A stretch of DNA of 64,000 bases from Virgibacillus_F necropolis_A (GCF_044793635.1 NZ_CP084992.1:1178001-1242000); one strand, 5' to 3'; shown: positions 16,863 to 25,573, counted from the first letter of the stretch. Notes: generated from the sequence alone by a model not told the origin. A program made the numbers and translations.

Positions 16863-16907
16863 AAAAAAAGCTCGAACAATAGCTAATCGAATAGCCTTGT
16901 TCGAGCT
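16863..16907 (-). terminator. Terminator of the NhaC gene
   Basis: An 11-base perfect stem (AGCTCGAACAA/TTGTTCGAGCT) is followed on the minus strand by a run of T, 12 bases after the stop codon. Confidence 0.88.
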
Positions 16908-16918
16908 TCACTGAAAAA

Positions 16919-18394
16919 TTAGTCACGCGGACGTTCTTTAAGTTCTTCACCATTTTTTCCTTCAAAACGTAGTCCCCAGCCTGTAATTGCAGCAATTAAC
17001 ATAACGACAACCAAGAACCAGCCTTGGAATACAAATGGAAACACAGCAGTAGGTGATGCAACTGGTAACCATTCATATGTTTCCGTCATTAATTTAATTG
17101 TCGACCAACCTAATAGTACTGGAGCACCCCATGGAAAAATATATCCAAGTGCAGATGTTACAGCATCAAGCATGTTCGCACGACGGTAACGGTGAATTTT
17201 ATATTTTTCACCTAATTCTTTTACAAACGGAGCAGCTGCGATTTCGGCTGCCGTATTAATCGTAATCGCACTGTTCAGTAGCGCAACAATACTCCAGATA
17301 GCAAGCTCCGCACGACGAACAGAGTTTTTTATCCATTTAATCATAACACCAGTAATTGCATCCATTGTCCCGCCTAGTTTCAGTAAATGCGCAGAAGCAA
17401 CAATGAGTAAAATTAGAATCCCCATATTCATATAACCCATTACACCTTCGACAAGAGCACCTGTGATTACTGTATCAGAATCAGGATCGAAACTGATAAT
17501 TTCAGCAAATTCACCAAGGTTTGTAAAGACTATTAATGGTATTGCTGCTAAAATACCCCAGGTTAATGATGTCACCAGATGCTGCCCAGTTAAAGCTAAA
17601 ACAAGTACAATAGCAAAAGGAAGCAACATGATTAACCCTGTTGGGTTACTGTTTTCCATAATATTCGCAGCTGCATCTGCGCCTCCAACACCTGTAGTGC
17701 CCCCACCGAATATTCCGAACAAAATCGTTGATGGAATCGCTGCCATAATAGAATATTTAAACCGACTTCGAACAACTCCAGGGACATCCGCCTCCTGCGT
17801 TGTTGCCGAAACAATAGTAGTATCAGAAACCGGTGCCAAGTTGTCACCAAAAACTGCACCAGCCAAAATTGCTGCGAACATCATGGTCGGGTCACCGCCA
17901 ACGGCTACTCCTGCAGGATACATCAACGTACAAAATGCTACAGTAGTTCCATACCCAGTTCCGACTGCAGTTGAAAAGGTTCCTGCAAGTAGGAATGTCA
18001 ATGCAACAAAAAGTCCGCCAGTTACACCAGTGATACTACCGATCCAGACAAGCCCTTCAACTAGTCCTCCAACCTGTAAAATCTGGGCAAACATACCTGC
18101 GTAGAACCATGCGACGATTGCTACAACCCCAACTGGCTGTGCAAGTCCGTCAAACAAACCCTGCGCATAGTCTCCCCACTTACTTTTACTAAAAAATAAC
18201 CCAAGTGTGATACCGATTAGTGCGCCCATTACAAGACCCACTTCAGATGAAAGCTTCATTACACTTGTAGTAATCGCCCATACGACGAAAAATATTAGTG
18301 GAACCGCTGCCCCAAATGCTCCAAACCTAAAATCTAATTTTTGTATGCGCTTACTTCCTTCAGTCCGCGCTAGCTCTTCTTCTGCAGATGTCAT
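16919..18394 (-). CDS. Na+/H+ antiporter, NhaC family
   Basis: This 491-residue polytopic protein of the NhaC family has GAVFGDNLAPVSDTTIVSA at its centre and a repeated-half architecture with INTAAEIAAAP and FPWGAPVLLGW in the second half. Expected role: Na+ extrusion in exchange for H+ at the cell membrane. Start ATG at 18394 has GAGGAGGAG seven bases upstream; the upstream GTG at 18427 would include this ribosome site in the coding sequence. It is single-gene with its own terminator. A distant second NhaC paralogue lies at 1106-2494. Confidence 0.88.
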   Translation of the reverse strand: MTSAEEELARTEGSKRIQKLDFRFGAFGAAVPLIFFVVWAITTSVMKLSSEVGLVMGALIGITLGLFFSKSKWGDYAQGLFDGLAQPVGVVAIVAWFYAGMFAQILQVGGLVEGLVWIGSITGVTGGLFVALTFLLAGTFSTAVGTGYGTTVAFCTLMYPAGVAVGGDPTMMFAAILAGAVFGDNLAPVSDTTIVSATTQEADVPGVVRSRFKYSIMAAIPSTILFGIFGGGTTGVGGADAAANIMENSNPTGLIMLLPFAIVLVLALTGQHLVTSLTWGILAAIPLIVFTNLGEFAEIISFDPDSDTVITGALVEGVMGYMNMGILILLIVASAHLLKLGGTMDAITGVMIKWIKNSVRRAELAIWSIVALLNSAITINTAAEIAAAPFVKELGEKYKIHRYRRANMLDAVTSALGYIFPWGAPVLLGWSTIKLMTETYEWLPVASPTAVFPFVFQGWFLVVVMLIAAITGWGLRFEGKNGEELKERPRD

Positions 18395-18455
18395 CTTACT
18401 CCTCCTCGTTATTCCCGTGCAAGTCACAACCCGGACTTTGAAATATTTTTGTAAT

Positions 18456-18484
18456 TAAAAACAGTCACCAATTAGATGACTGTT
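18456..18484 (-). terminator. Terminator of the ferredoxin gene
   Basis: On the minus strand an AACAGTCA/TGACTGTT stem with nine-base loop is followed by TTTAAT. It lies about 70 bases after the ferredoxin stop and before the NhaC start. Confidence 0.7.
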
Positions 18485-18555
18485 TACTTATCTTTCTATT
18501 ATACTCTATCATAATTTATAGAAATTTGAAATTAGCAATTAATGAGATATTAATA

Positions 18556-18795
18556 CTATTTATTAGCGAAAAACTCCTCTGCCTTTTCCAAAAACTTTTC
18601 CTGATCAGGCGATAAATCATATTCTTCTTCTATCGCATCCACTGGACAAACTGCTTTACATGCGCCACAATCTATACAAATATCCGGGTCTATGTAAAAT
18701 TGATCCTTGCCTTCTTCAATGCAATCCACTGGACATACACTGACACATTCCGCCGATTTTTCCGGGCCACATGGGTCCAATATTACAAAAGCCAC
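18556..18795 (-). CDS. Ferredoxin, 7Fe Bacillus type
   Basis: This 79-residue electron carrier has two cluster motifs. C9, C17, C21 and C25 have the long first gap typical of Bacillus [3Fe-4S]/[4Fe-4S] ferredoxins. C40, C43, C46 and C50 (CIDCGACKAVCP) form a standard [4Fe-4S] motif. The start is GTG with AAGGAGGG upstream. It is a single-gene unit with a terminator. The redox partner is not visible here. Confidence 0.92.
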   Translation of the reverse strand: MAFVILDPCGPEKSAECVSVCPVDCIEEGKDQFYIDPDICIDCGACKAVCPVDAIEEEYDLSPDQEKFLEKAEEFFANK

Positions 18796-18893
18796 AACTT
18801 TCCCTCCTTAAAAATCCACTCTTATCCTATTAAATACTAGAAAAGCCATGAAATTCAAGTATCGTGCCTATTTTTTTAACTAATTCACTAAAA

Positions 18894-19205
18894 TTATTTA
18901 GCAAAATATAAATGATAATGTAAAGAACATCCAGGATTAAATGCTGCACTACAAGTCGGACATACAGATCCACAATCCAAATATTCCTGTATCGTAAGTT
19001 CTGTTTCACATGATCCACATAGTACTGCTCGCTGATTGAACTTGGGTTTAGGCCAGACCTGCAAACTGCCACATCCCTGCTCCTCATGGCATTGATAACA
19101 CGAATAATACTTACCACAGCAGTAAAACTTTATCGCGATTCGATCCTTTTCCGAATGATAATGTTTGCAACGTGTTTCATTGTCAATTTCACCTATGACC
19201 TTCAT
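18894..19205 (-). CDS. CHY-type zinc finger protein
   Basis: This 103-residue protein is packed with Cys and His: CKHYHSEKDRIAIKFYCC at the start, then CYQCHEEQGC, CGSC and CPTC. The CKHY opening marks the CHY zinc-finger family, known in bacteria as small single-domain proteins of unknown job; it should bind two or three zinc ions. The ATG follows GGAGGGATTAC. It is transcribed away from cvfB, whose promoter begins 70 bases away. Confidence 0.87.
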   Translation of the reverse strand: MKVIGEIDNETRCKHYHSEKDRIAIKFYCCGKYYSCYQCHEEQGCGSLQVWPKPKFNQRAVLCGSCETELTIQEYLDCGSVCPTCSAAFNPGCSLHYHLYFAK

Positions 19206-19276
19206 TGTAATCCCTCCACTCTCTCTATAATACCTAGCATTATTTAGTGTGGCAAACTAGAAATAAGAACATAAGT

Positions 19277-19304
19277 TTGACATTGTTTAAAAATCGTGTA
19301 TAAT
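19277..19304 (+). promoter_or_regulatory. Consensus SigA promoter for the cvfB leader
   Basis: TTGACA at 19277-19282 and TATAAT at 19299-19304 are separated by 16 bases; both hexamers match consensus exactly. Transcription would start near 19311, giving a leader of about 308 bases before the cvfB ATG. Confidence 0.85.
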
Positions 19305-19310
19305 GAAGTA

Positions 19311-19592
19311 GTTAGATTTTGTAATATACAAAGTAATATATACTGGCATTCTACGCAATGCATGTTAGAAAGCTTATTCACACTGGCGCGACTAAGGGGT
19401 CGCAAGGACGTAAAAGCAGGTAGGGTTTACGTTGCTTAAGTTAGTGGAACAATTACCGCGGTAATGAAAGCAGAACACTTTCAAATGGAAATTATTCTCC
19501 CTAAAATAGGGATGGAAAAATAAAATCAATACTTTTATGTTACGTTATGAATCGGAGGGGTACTCTTACTATTAGGGGTACCCCTTTTCCAA
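19311..19592 (+). ncRNA. Structured 5' leader of cvfB, unassigned (possible riboswitch or attenuator)
   Basis: Between a consensus promoter and a terminator-like hairpin lies a chain of clear stems. GCGAC/GTCGC (19387-19403) and ACGTAAA/TTTACGT (about 19409-19433) are both enclosed by a CACT/AGTG pairing, giving a possible three-way junction. These are followed by the perfect hairpin ATTACCGCGGTAAT (about 19453-19466), then GAAAG/CTTTC, then TCCCTA/TAGGGA. This layout fits a cis-regulatory RNA. I compared it by eye with T-box, SAM, c-di-GMP, ydaO, glutamine and fluoride classes and could not assign it. Confidence 0.5.
19556..19588 (+). terminator. Terminator-like hairpin inside the cvfB leader
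   Basis: AGGGGTAC (19556-19563) pairs with GTACCCCT (19578-19585) and is followed by T residues, 30 bases before the cvfB start. Its place between promoter and gene suggests transcription attenuation. Confidence 0.65.
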
Positions 19593-19618
19593 TACATATA
19601 ATGAAAGAAGGTAAAAGC

Positions 19619-20476
19619 ATGAGCGACTTAATTATTGGTACAATCCATACAATGGAAGTACTCCGAAAAATTGATACAGGCTATGTTTTAATAAAAGACA
19701 TGAAGGAAGTACTTTTACATCATAATGAAACAACAGATGAGCTTGAAGAAAATCAAGAGGTTGACGTATTTTTATATACGGACAAAAAAGGCCAAGTTAT
19801 CGCAACAACAAAACTCCCAACAGTAGAGCGTGATACGTTTGGCTGGGTTGAAGTGGTGGAAGTCGTTAAAAACCTTGGCGTTTTCGTCAACATTGGAACA
19901 ACAAAGGAAATGCTCGTATCAACGGACGATTTGCCAATTTATGAAAATGTTTGGCCTGCAGTAGAAGACAAGCTGTATGTGACTCTCGGTACAGACCGAA
20001 AAGGACGCCTACTCGCACTTCCTGCATCAGAAGGTATTATTGAAATGCAATGTGTCGATGCACCTGTAGAAGCATTAAATCAAACATTACATGGACGAGT
20101 ATATCGGACAAGTAGAGAAGGAACAGTTATTCTCACTGAGGAAAACTATCGTGGATTCGTCCATCATACGGAACGCAAGACTGAACCACGACTAGGTGAA
20201 TGGGTTAAAGCACGTGTCATCGAAGTAAAAACAGATGGTAGCCTGAACATGTCGCTTCGCCCGTTAAAACAACACGGAATGATTGAAGATGCAGATGTTA
20301 TCCTTCAACGCCTAGAAGAGAATAATGGTGTTATTCCCTTCAGCGATAAAAGTGATCCAGACGATATTCTTGGAACGTTTAATATCAGTAAATCCGCCTT
20401 CAAACGTGCACTTGGAAAGCTAATGAAAGAAGGCAAAATTGAACAGCATGATGGCGAGACCCACCTGAAAAAATAA
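19619..20476 (+). CDS. cvfB: CvfB/YitL-family S1 RNA-binding protein
   Basis: This 285-residue protein opens SDLIIGTIHTMEVLRK and has S1-like OB modules (for example GWVEVVEVVKNLGVFVNIG and LHGRVYRTSREGTVILTEE). It ends in a winged-helix domain (GTFNISKSAFKRALGKLMKE). CvfB of Staphylococcus, and by homology YitL of Bacillus, bind RNA and affect virulence and RNA turnover. I chose ATG at 19619 because AGAAGG lies seven bases upstream; the frame is open back to 19547, but that region is the leader terminator. It is a single gene followed by a strong terminator. Confidence 0.9.
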   Translation: MSDLIIGTIHTMEVLRKIDTGYVLIKDMKEVLLHHNETTDELEENQEVDVFLYTDKKGQVIATTKLPTVERDTFGWVEVVEVVKNLGVFVNIGTTKEMLVSTDDLPIYENVWPAVEDKLYVTLGTDRKGRLLALPASEGIIEMQCVDAPVEALNQTLHGRVYRTSREGTVILTEENYRGFVHHTERKTEPRLGEWVKARVIEVKTDGSLNMSLRPLKQHGMIEDADVILQRLEENNGVIPFSDKSDPDDILGTFNISKSAFKRALGKLMKEGKIEQHDGETHLKK

Positions 20477-20483
20477 ATCCGAA

Positions 20484-20520
20484 AACACCTGCAGTACAAA
20501 GCGGCAGGTGTTTTTGTTTT
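20484..20520 (+). terminator. Terminator of cvfB
   Basis: An AACACCTGC/GCAGGTGTT stem is followed by TTTGTTTT, eight bases after the cvfB stop. Confidence 0.88.
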
Positions 20521-20611
20521 GGCTACTTTTTTGTATGCGGTACGATACATGGGTACTGAATAAAAAACATCCTATAGATGCATAGTATTAGAAAAACTTA
20601 GGCTTCATCTC

Positions 20612-20640
20612 TTGACTATTCATACCCGATAAATTATTAT
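20612..20640 (+). promoter_or_regulatory. Probable SigA promoter of tcyABC
   Basis: TTGACT, 17 bases, TATTAT, ending 58 bases before the tcyA ATG. No T-box or S-box is visible between it and the gene. Confidence 0.6.
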
Positions 20641-20698
20641 GTTAAAGGCATTAATCCATATAAAAATACTTGGAATTGAAATAGAGGAGGAATTTATC

Positions 20699-21520
20699 AT
20701 GACAAAAAGGTTTTTACTTTCGTTTGTGGCACTAGGTTTTATCCTACTACTTGCTGCATGTGGCTCAAATGAAGAGAATGCAAGTAACGGGGATAGTGGT
20801 TCAGATTCGGATAATAAAGGTTTATTCGAAAGCATTCAAGATAAAGGCAAAATTCTAATCGGAACAGAAGGTACTTATCCACCATATACTTTCCATAACG
20901 ATGAAGGCGAACTTACTGGATTTGACGTGGAAATCGCTCGCGAAGTTGCCAATCGCATTGGCGTAAAAGCTGTTTTTAAAGAAACGAAGTGGGATTCTAT
21001 GTTTGCAGGATTAAACTCCGGACGATTTGATACGATTGCAAACCAGGTTGGTATCACGCCAGAACGTAAGGAAAAATATGAGTTCTCAGAACCATACACT
21101 CTGTCATCTGCAGTACTTGTAACACATAAAGACAACAAGGAAATTAAAAGCTTTGAAGACGTCAAGGGCATTTCAGCTGCACAATCATTGACAAGTAACT
21201 ATTCTGATATCGCTAAAGAATACGGTGCTGATGTAACATCTGTCGAAGGTTTCAAAGAAGCGATGCAGCTTATCGCATCGAAACGTGTTGAAGCAACAAT
21301 CAATGACCGGTTATCCGTGTTGGACTTTTTAAACACACAAAAAGATGCACCAATTAAAATTGTAGACCGTGAGGATGATGCATCACAAACCGCATTTGCC
21401 TTCCGTGAAGATAGTGAAAAATTGATTAAGGCTATCAATAAAGCACTAGCTGAAATGAAGGAAGATGGCACATATCTAGAAATTTCTAAAAAATGGTTTG
21501 GCGAAGATGTATCTAAGTAA
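20699..21520 (+). CDS. tcyA: Cystine-binding lipoprotein, ABC transporter
   Basis: This 273-residue family-3 solute-binding protein has a lipoprotein signal peptide with lipobox LLAAC (C21). It closely follows the Bacillus cystine-binding protein TcyA in memory: GTEGTYPPYTFH, FAGLNSGRFDTIANQVG, AAQSLTSNY and the C-terminal KKWFGEDVSK. It delivers L-cystine to the TcyBC membrane complex outside the cell membrane. The ATG at 20699 has GAGGAGG upstream; earlier in-frame ATGs lie in the promoter region. The tcyB start overlaps its 3' end. Confidence 0.88.
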   Translation: MTKRFLLSFVALGFILLLAACGSNEENASNGDSGSDSDNKGLFESIQDKGKILIGTEGTYPPYTFHNDEGELTGFDVEIAREVANRIGVKAVFKETKWDSMFAGLNSGRFDTIANQVGITPERKEKYEFSEPYTLSSAVLVTHKDNKEIKSFEDVKGISAAQSLTSNYSDIAKEYGADVTSVEGFKEAMQLIASKRVEATINDRLSVLDFLNTQKDAPIKIVDREDDASQTAFAFREDSEKLIKAINKALAEMKEDGTYLEISKKWFGEDVSK

Positions 21521-22205
21521 TATTTTTACAAGTCCTGAAACGCAGGAGAGAATAGACATTTTTGTAAGCTCCCTTTGGCCATTAATCCAGGGAGCTTTAA
21601 CCTATACTATTCCACTAGCCTTAATCACATTTGTTATTGGACTTATTCTTGCTGTACTAACTGCACTTGCTCGGTTATCAGGAATTAAGCCATTACAGTG
21701 GATTGCACGTTTTTATGTCTCCATCTTGCGTGGAACGCCTTTGCTTGTGCAATTATTTATCATATTTTTCGGTCTACCAAGTATAGGAGTTACAATCGAT
21801 TCCTTTACTGCTGCAATAATAGGCTTTTCTTTAAGTGTCGGAGCATATGGCTCAGAAATCATCCGTGCTGCGTTATTATCAATTCCAAAAGGTCAATGGG
21901 AAGCTGGGTTTTCGATCAGTATGACATATTCACAGGCATTACGTCGGATCATTTTGCCACAGGCAACACGCGTTTCCATACCACCGTTATCAAACTCGTT
22001 TATTAGTCTGGTAAAGGATACATCCTTAGCCTCAACGATAATCGTTGCTGAAATGTTTCGGAAAGCACAGGAAATCGCTGCAATGAACTATGAATTTCTG
22101 CTTGTCTATTCAGAAGCTGCACTGATTTATTGGGTAATATGTATGATACTTTCCTTTGCCCAAGGACGAATCGAACGAAAATTAGATCGTTATATAGCAA
22201 AATAG
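21507..22205 (+). CDS. tcyB: Cystine ABC transporter permease
   Basis: This 232-residue HisM-type permease has about five helices and the EAA loop GQWEAGFSISMTYSQALRRI(I)LPQ. It forms the channel for cystine with TcyC. ATG at 21507 overlaps the tcyA stop by 14 bases, which suggests coupled translation; a TTG nine bases earlier is also in frame. No strong ribosome site is visible. It is followed after nine bases by tcyC. Confidence 0.87.
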   Translation: MYLSNIFTSPETQERIDIFVSSLWPLIQGALTYTIPLALITFVIGLILAVLTALARLSGIKPLQWIARFYVSILRGTPLLVQLFIIFFGLPSIGVTIDSFTAAIIGFSLSVGAYGSEIIRAALLSIPKGQWEAGFSISMTYSQALRRIILPQATRVSIPPLSNSFISLVKDTSLASTIIVAEMFRKAQEIAAMNYEFLLVYSEAALIYWVICMILSFAQGRIERKLDRYIAK

Positions 22206-22214
22206 GAGGTTACC

Positions 22215-22949
22215 ATGTTATCTGTTACTGATTTACACATTCAATTCGGTGAACTTGAAGTACTAAAAGGAATTGATTTGAACATTGAAAAAGGAAAAGT
22301 TATTGTCATGATTGGGCCTTCCGGGTCAGGAAAAACAACTTTTCTTCGTTGCTTAAATGCATTGGAAACACCAAACAAAGGGACGATAAAAATCAACAAA
22401 CAAGAAGTAGATTTTAATACTGCTCCTAGAAAAAAAGAAATCCGTGAGTTACGAAAACAAACAGGAATGGTATTCCAAACCCATAATCTGTTTCCCCATT
22501 TCACAGCTGCAGAAAATGTGATGGAGGGACTCATTACCGTTAAAAAAGTTAAAAAAAGTGATGCACGTAAAATCGCACAAGAGCTTTTGACCAAAGTGGG
22601 ACTTGCTGAAAAAATTGACGTTTATCCCTATCAACTATCAGGTGGACAACAGCAACGTGTCGGAATCGCACGCGCACTAGCGATGGACCCTAAACTTATA
22701 TTATTCGATGAACCTACATCTGCATTAGATCCAGAGCTAGTAGGCGAAGTGTTAAAGGTAATGAAAGACTTGGCTGAAGAAGGTATGACAATGGTTGTTG
22801 TTAGTCATGAAATGAAGTTTGCGAAAGAAGCGGCAGATGAAGTGTTATTTATGGATAATGGTGTGATTGTCGAACGCGGAAAACCTAATGATATTTTTGA
22901 AAACCCACAACAGGATAGAACGAAACAATTCTTGAACAAGTTGCAATAA
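22215..22949 (+). CDS. tcyC: Cystine ABC transporter ATP-binding protein
   Basis: This 244-residue ATPase has Walker A GPSGSGKTT, Q-loop VFQTHNLFPH, signature LSGGQQQRVGIARAL, Walker B LILFDEPTSALD and switch His in VVSHEM. It belongs to the polar amino acid uptake group, and the sequence follows Bacillus TcyC. The ATG follows TAGGAGGTTACC. Last gene of the operon; a terminator lies 48 bases on. Confidence 0.9.
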   Translation: MLSVTDLHIQFGELEVLKGIDLNIEKGKVIVMIGPSGSGKTTFLRCLNALETPNKGTIKINKQEVDFNTAPRKKEIRELRKQTGMVFQTHNLFPHFTAAENVMEGLITVKKVKKSDARKIAQELLTKVGLAEKIDVYPYQLSGGQQQRVGIARALAMDPKLILFDEPTSALDPELVGEVLKVMKDLAEEGMTMVVVSHEMKFAKEAADEVLFMDNGVIVERGKPNDIFENPQQDRTKQFLNKLQ

Positions 22950-22996
22950 AGGCTGACATTTTTGTTAGCAGGTTCCGTTACCTATCACAAACATTT

Positions 22997-23036
22997 AAAA
23001 GACCATCAATTCGGCAAATTTGATGGTCTTTTTTTT
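22997..23036 (+). terminator. Terminator of tcyABC
   Basis: AAAAGACCATCA pairs with TGATGGTCTTTT, followed by a run of T. Confidence 0.9.
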
Positions 23037-23198
23037 GGTATAGTAGCAGAAAGACCTTGAATAAAGGGATACCTGAAATTATTTTTGCGGACACCAAAGA
23101 CCTTATTTATAGAAAACAATCAATATTGCAGTGTTAAACGGTCACCAGGTTCCCTATTTGGAATGAATACCCTTTTTTACTGTGATATATGTTAAATA

Positions 23199-23266
23199 GT
23201 GGATCGTATGTCCGCATAGCTCCTCATAAACACTGTTTTAATAGAAATAGCGGATCGTATGTCCGC
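23199..23266. repeat. Tandem pair of GCGGATCGTATGTCCGC short palindromic repeats
   Basis: GTGGATCGTATGTCCGC at 23199-23215 and GCGGATCGTATGTCCGC at 23250-23266 differ at one base. Each has GCGGA/TCCGC complementary arms (one mismatch in the first copy), so each can form a small hairpin. Both follow the word AATAG. The rest of the 22950-23419 gap holds the tcyABC terminator and probably the promoter of the next gene; no gene is seen. Confidence 0.6.
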
Positions 23267-23419
23267 CAATTCCAGTTAACACGTTGTTTTGAATAGGCAA
23301 TTATCCTCAAAACATCTATACTCTTTACGTGTTAGAATAACTTGTGAAGTTTATTCTATACCTTAAGTGTAAAAAATAGCATATGTTATACTAAAAAAAA
23401 TTAACAAAAGGAGCTGCGC

Positions 23420-24010
23420 ATGTATATACCACTTGAAAAAGAATTTTATCTCCAGTCCACACTTGATCTTGCGAAGTCTCTACTTGGTTGCCTGCTTATC
23501 AAGGAAACACCAGTTGGCACTGCATCAGGAATTATTGTGGAAACAGAAGCGTACATGGGACCCAACGACCGGGCTGCCCATAGCTTTGGAAATCGACGTA
23601 CAAAACGTACCGAAATTATGTTTGGCGAACCTGGTATCACGTATACATATTCCATGCACACACATTGCCTTTTTAACGTTGTGAGTGGTGGATCGGGTTA
23701 TCCAGAAGCAATTTTAGTTAGAGCAGTAGAACCTTTTGATGGCCAGGAATTAATGGCGGAAAGAAGACCAAAGGCTAAAAATCTATTCCAATGGACAAAT
23801 GGCCCAGGAAAATTAACAAAAGCGCTTGGTATCACCATGTCTGATTATGGTCATCCGCTTGATCAATCGCCACTATGGATTGCTGAAGGGCAAAAAGTAG
23901 ATCCCAAACTTATTGCATCCGGTCCTCGAATTGGCATACACAATTCCGGAGAAGCTGTTCATTATCCTTGGAGGTATTGGGTGAAAGAAAATAAATTTAT
24001 ATCAAGATAA
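23420..24010 (+). CDS. 3-methyladenine DNA glycosylase (AAG/Mpg family)
   Basis: This 196-residue base-excision enzyme of the AAG superfamily has the family pattern DLAKSLLGCLLIKE, GIIVETEAYMGPNDRAAHSF, YTYSMHTHCLFNVV, EAILVRAVEP and NGPGKLTKALGI. It removes alkylated purines from DNA. The Glu of VETEAY is the expected water-activating residue. The ATG follows AAAAGGAGC. It stands alone between tcyABC and a convergent small gene. Confidence 0.92.
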   Translation: MYIPLEKEFYLQSTLDLAKSLLGCLLIKETPVGTASGIIVETEAYMGPNDRAAHSFGNRRTKRTEIMFGEPGITYTYSMHTHCLFNVVSGGSGYPEAILVRAVEPFDGQELMAERRPKAKNLFQWTNGPGKLTKALGITMSDYGHPLDQSPLWIAEGQKVDPKLIASGPRIGIHNSGEAVHYPWRYWVKENKFISR

Positions 24011-24011
24011 A

Positions 24012-24044
24012 AGGTGAGGTTCTCATTTAAGATTCGCCTCACCT
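24012..24044. terminator. Bidirectional hairpin between the glycosylase and a convergent small gene
   Basis: AGGTGAG pairs with CTCACCT across a 19-base loop; on the minus strand it is followed by TTTT. It sits just between two converging stop codons. Confidence 0.6.
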
Positions 24045-24066
24045 AACGTTTATAACACAAGCTACA

Positions 24067-24264
24067 TCAATACTTCATTTCCTCATAAGCCTCTATGAAG
24101 TTCACATAGGTACTCTTCCCAAACCGCTCTGTATTTTCCCTGAAAAATTCGTCATACGTTTGATCCCTTGCTTCATCAAGTGAGCAATCAAAAGAATTCA
24201 TTCGCAATTTAAAATAAGATTGGAAATAGTCCTTACTTAATGTAGCTCCATTTTTTATAACCAT
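24067..24264 (-). CDS. Small hypothetical protein (65 aa)
   Basis: I do not recognise this protein. It has 65 residues, is acidic in its second half, starts MVIKNGATLSKDYFQSYFK and ends EAYEEMKY, and has no membrane segment. A strong ribosome site (AAGGAGGG) before the ATG and terminator hairpins around it support a real gene. It lies 33 bases after the glycerate kinase start on the same strand and might share transcription with it. Confidence 0.65.
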   Translation of the reverse strand: MVIKNGATLSKDYFQSYFKLRMNSFDCSLDEARDQTYDEFFRENTERFGKSTYVNFIEAYEEMKY

Positions 24265-24297
24265 TACTATTCCCTCCTTATTTCATCATAACAAAAA

Positions 24298-25422
24298 TCA
24301 GTTAAAAGACTTCATGAAGTGGATTACAGATTTTGTCTGTTCAAAAAGCAATTCCTCGCTGTTCTTGATACAGGATTCAAGTGATAACGGCTGATTAATA
24401 ATAGAAAAACACCCCGCAAATTGTGCACGTAGAACATTCAAATCCCCTGCCAGACTTCCTGAAATCAATACAACAGGTACACCATAATTCTGGGCAAGCA
24501 TAGCAATGTAGCCAGGAGCCTTTCCATAAAGTGTCTGCTCATCACTTTGTCCTTCACCGGTTACAACCAGGTTGGCATGCTTAATCGATTTTTCTATATT
24601 AGCTGTATCAGCAATCAACTTGGCACCGGAAACCAAGTGTGCACCAATCGTTAACAAAGCAAAACCAATTCCGCCGGCCGCTCCGGCGCCTGCAACATTT
24701 CTATATGAATGTTGCATAACTGTTTCAATTAGTGTTGCGAAGTTGTCGAGTGCTTCGTCATACTTCCTTACCTGTTCACTAGATGCTCCTTTTTGCGGAC
24801 CATAGATTACACTTGCTCCCCTAACCCCACATAATGGATTATCGACATCACAGGCCACTTTGATTTCGACTGAACGCAATCTTTCATCCATTTCAGCCAA
24901 ACTCACTTTATGGACCGCCAGAAGGTCACGACCAAAACCCCCTACTTCATCACCATTTTCATCCCATGCCTTCATTCCTAAGGCTTGAAGCATCCCTAAG
25001 CCGCCATCATTTGTCGCACTACCTCCCACTCCAAGGATAAAAGATGTACATCCTTTTTCAAGCGCATCAAGCATTACCTCGCCAACCCCAATTGATGTTG
25101 TAAAATCAGGATCACGCTGCTCTTTTGGAACTTGTACAATTCCAGCAATATTCGCGAATTCAATAATTGCAGTCTTGTCGTTTGTAATCCCATAATATGT
25201 ATTAATCTTTTTACCTAATGGCCCGGTGCAGCTTATTGGAATTCGCTTCCCGTCAGAAGCTAACAAAGCGTCTAAAGACCCTTCCCCTCCATCTGCCATT
25301 GGCTTTACGATTACATCACAATCAGGTGCAATGTCCAAAACAGCACGTTGCATAATTTCAGCTGCTTGTAATGCAGTCAAACTATCCTTAAACGAATCTG
25401 GTGCGATTACAATATTTTTCAT
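24298..25422 (-). CDS. Glycerate kinase
   Basis: This 374-residue enzyme is of the GarK/GlxK family, phosphorylating D-glycerate. Signatures are IAPDSFKDSLTALQAAEIM at the N-terminus, MADGGEGSLDAL, GVGGSATNDGGLGMLQALG and VTGEGQSDEQTLYGKAP. Length is normal (370-385). The ATG has AAGGGGAGT upstream. No glyoxylate or glucarate genes are adjacent, so pathway input is unclear. Confidence 0.92.
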   Translation of the reverse strand: MKNIVIAPDSFKDSLTALQAAEIMQRAVLDIAPDCDVIVKPMADGGEGSLDALLASDGKRIPISCTGPLGKKINTYYGITNDKTAIIEFANIAGIVQVPKEQRDPDFTTSIGVGEVMLDALEKGCTSFILGVGGSATNDGGLGMLQALGMKAWDENGDEVGGFGRDLLAVHKVSLAEMDERLRSVEIKVACDVDNPLCGVRGASVIYGPQKGASSEQVRKYDEALDNFATLIETVMQHSYRNVAGAGAAGGIGFALLTIGAHLVSGAKLIADTANIEKSIKHANLVVTGEGQSDEQTLYGKAPGYIAMLAQNYGVPVVLISGSLAGDLNVLRAQFAGCFSIINQPLSLESCIKNSEELLFEQTKSVIHFMKSFN

Positions 25423-25545
25423 TAGTATGATACTCCCCTTTTACAGGTATCGATTCCTGTATTTTCTACACTTAAAATTCATCTATGACTTTTTCCAATT
25501 ATCAGTACTATTAAACAAAACACATGTTCTTATTTTTGTCAATTA

Positions 25546-25573
25546 AAAACCACCTTTTAAAGTAGGTGGTTTT
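25546..25573 (-). terminator. Terminator after the small membrane peptide gene
   Basis: An AAAACCACCT/AGGTGGTTTT perfect stem is followed on the minus strand by TTAATT. It lies 27 bases after the stop of the short reading frame at 25600-25668, supporting a transcript there. Confidence 0.75.

Noticed and set aside
18830..19117. 95-codon frame overlapping the CHY zinc-finger gene
   Set aside because: It is a shadow in another frame; the CHY frame has the Cys/His pattern and a good ribosome site.
19380..19440. Resemblance of GGACGTAAAAGC-AGGTAGGG to a c-di-GMP-I riboswitch core
   Set aside because: Only a short stretch fits; the GCAAAC/GAAA tetraloop side and the closing conserved bases are absent.
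19440..19470. T-box-like words (GTGGAAC, ACCGCGG) in the cvfB leader
   Set aside because: The conserved T-box string is interrupted (GTGGAACAATTACCGCGG), no specifier stem is seen, and cvfB is not an aminoacyl-tRNA or amino acid gene.
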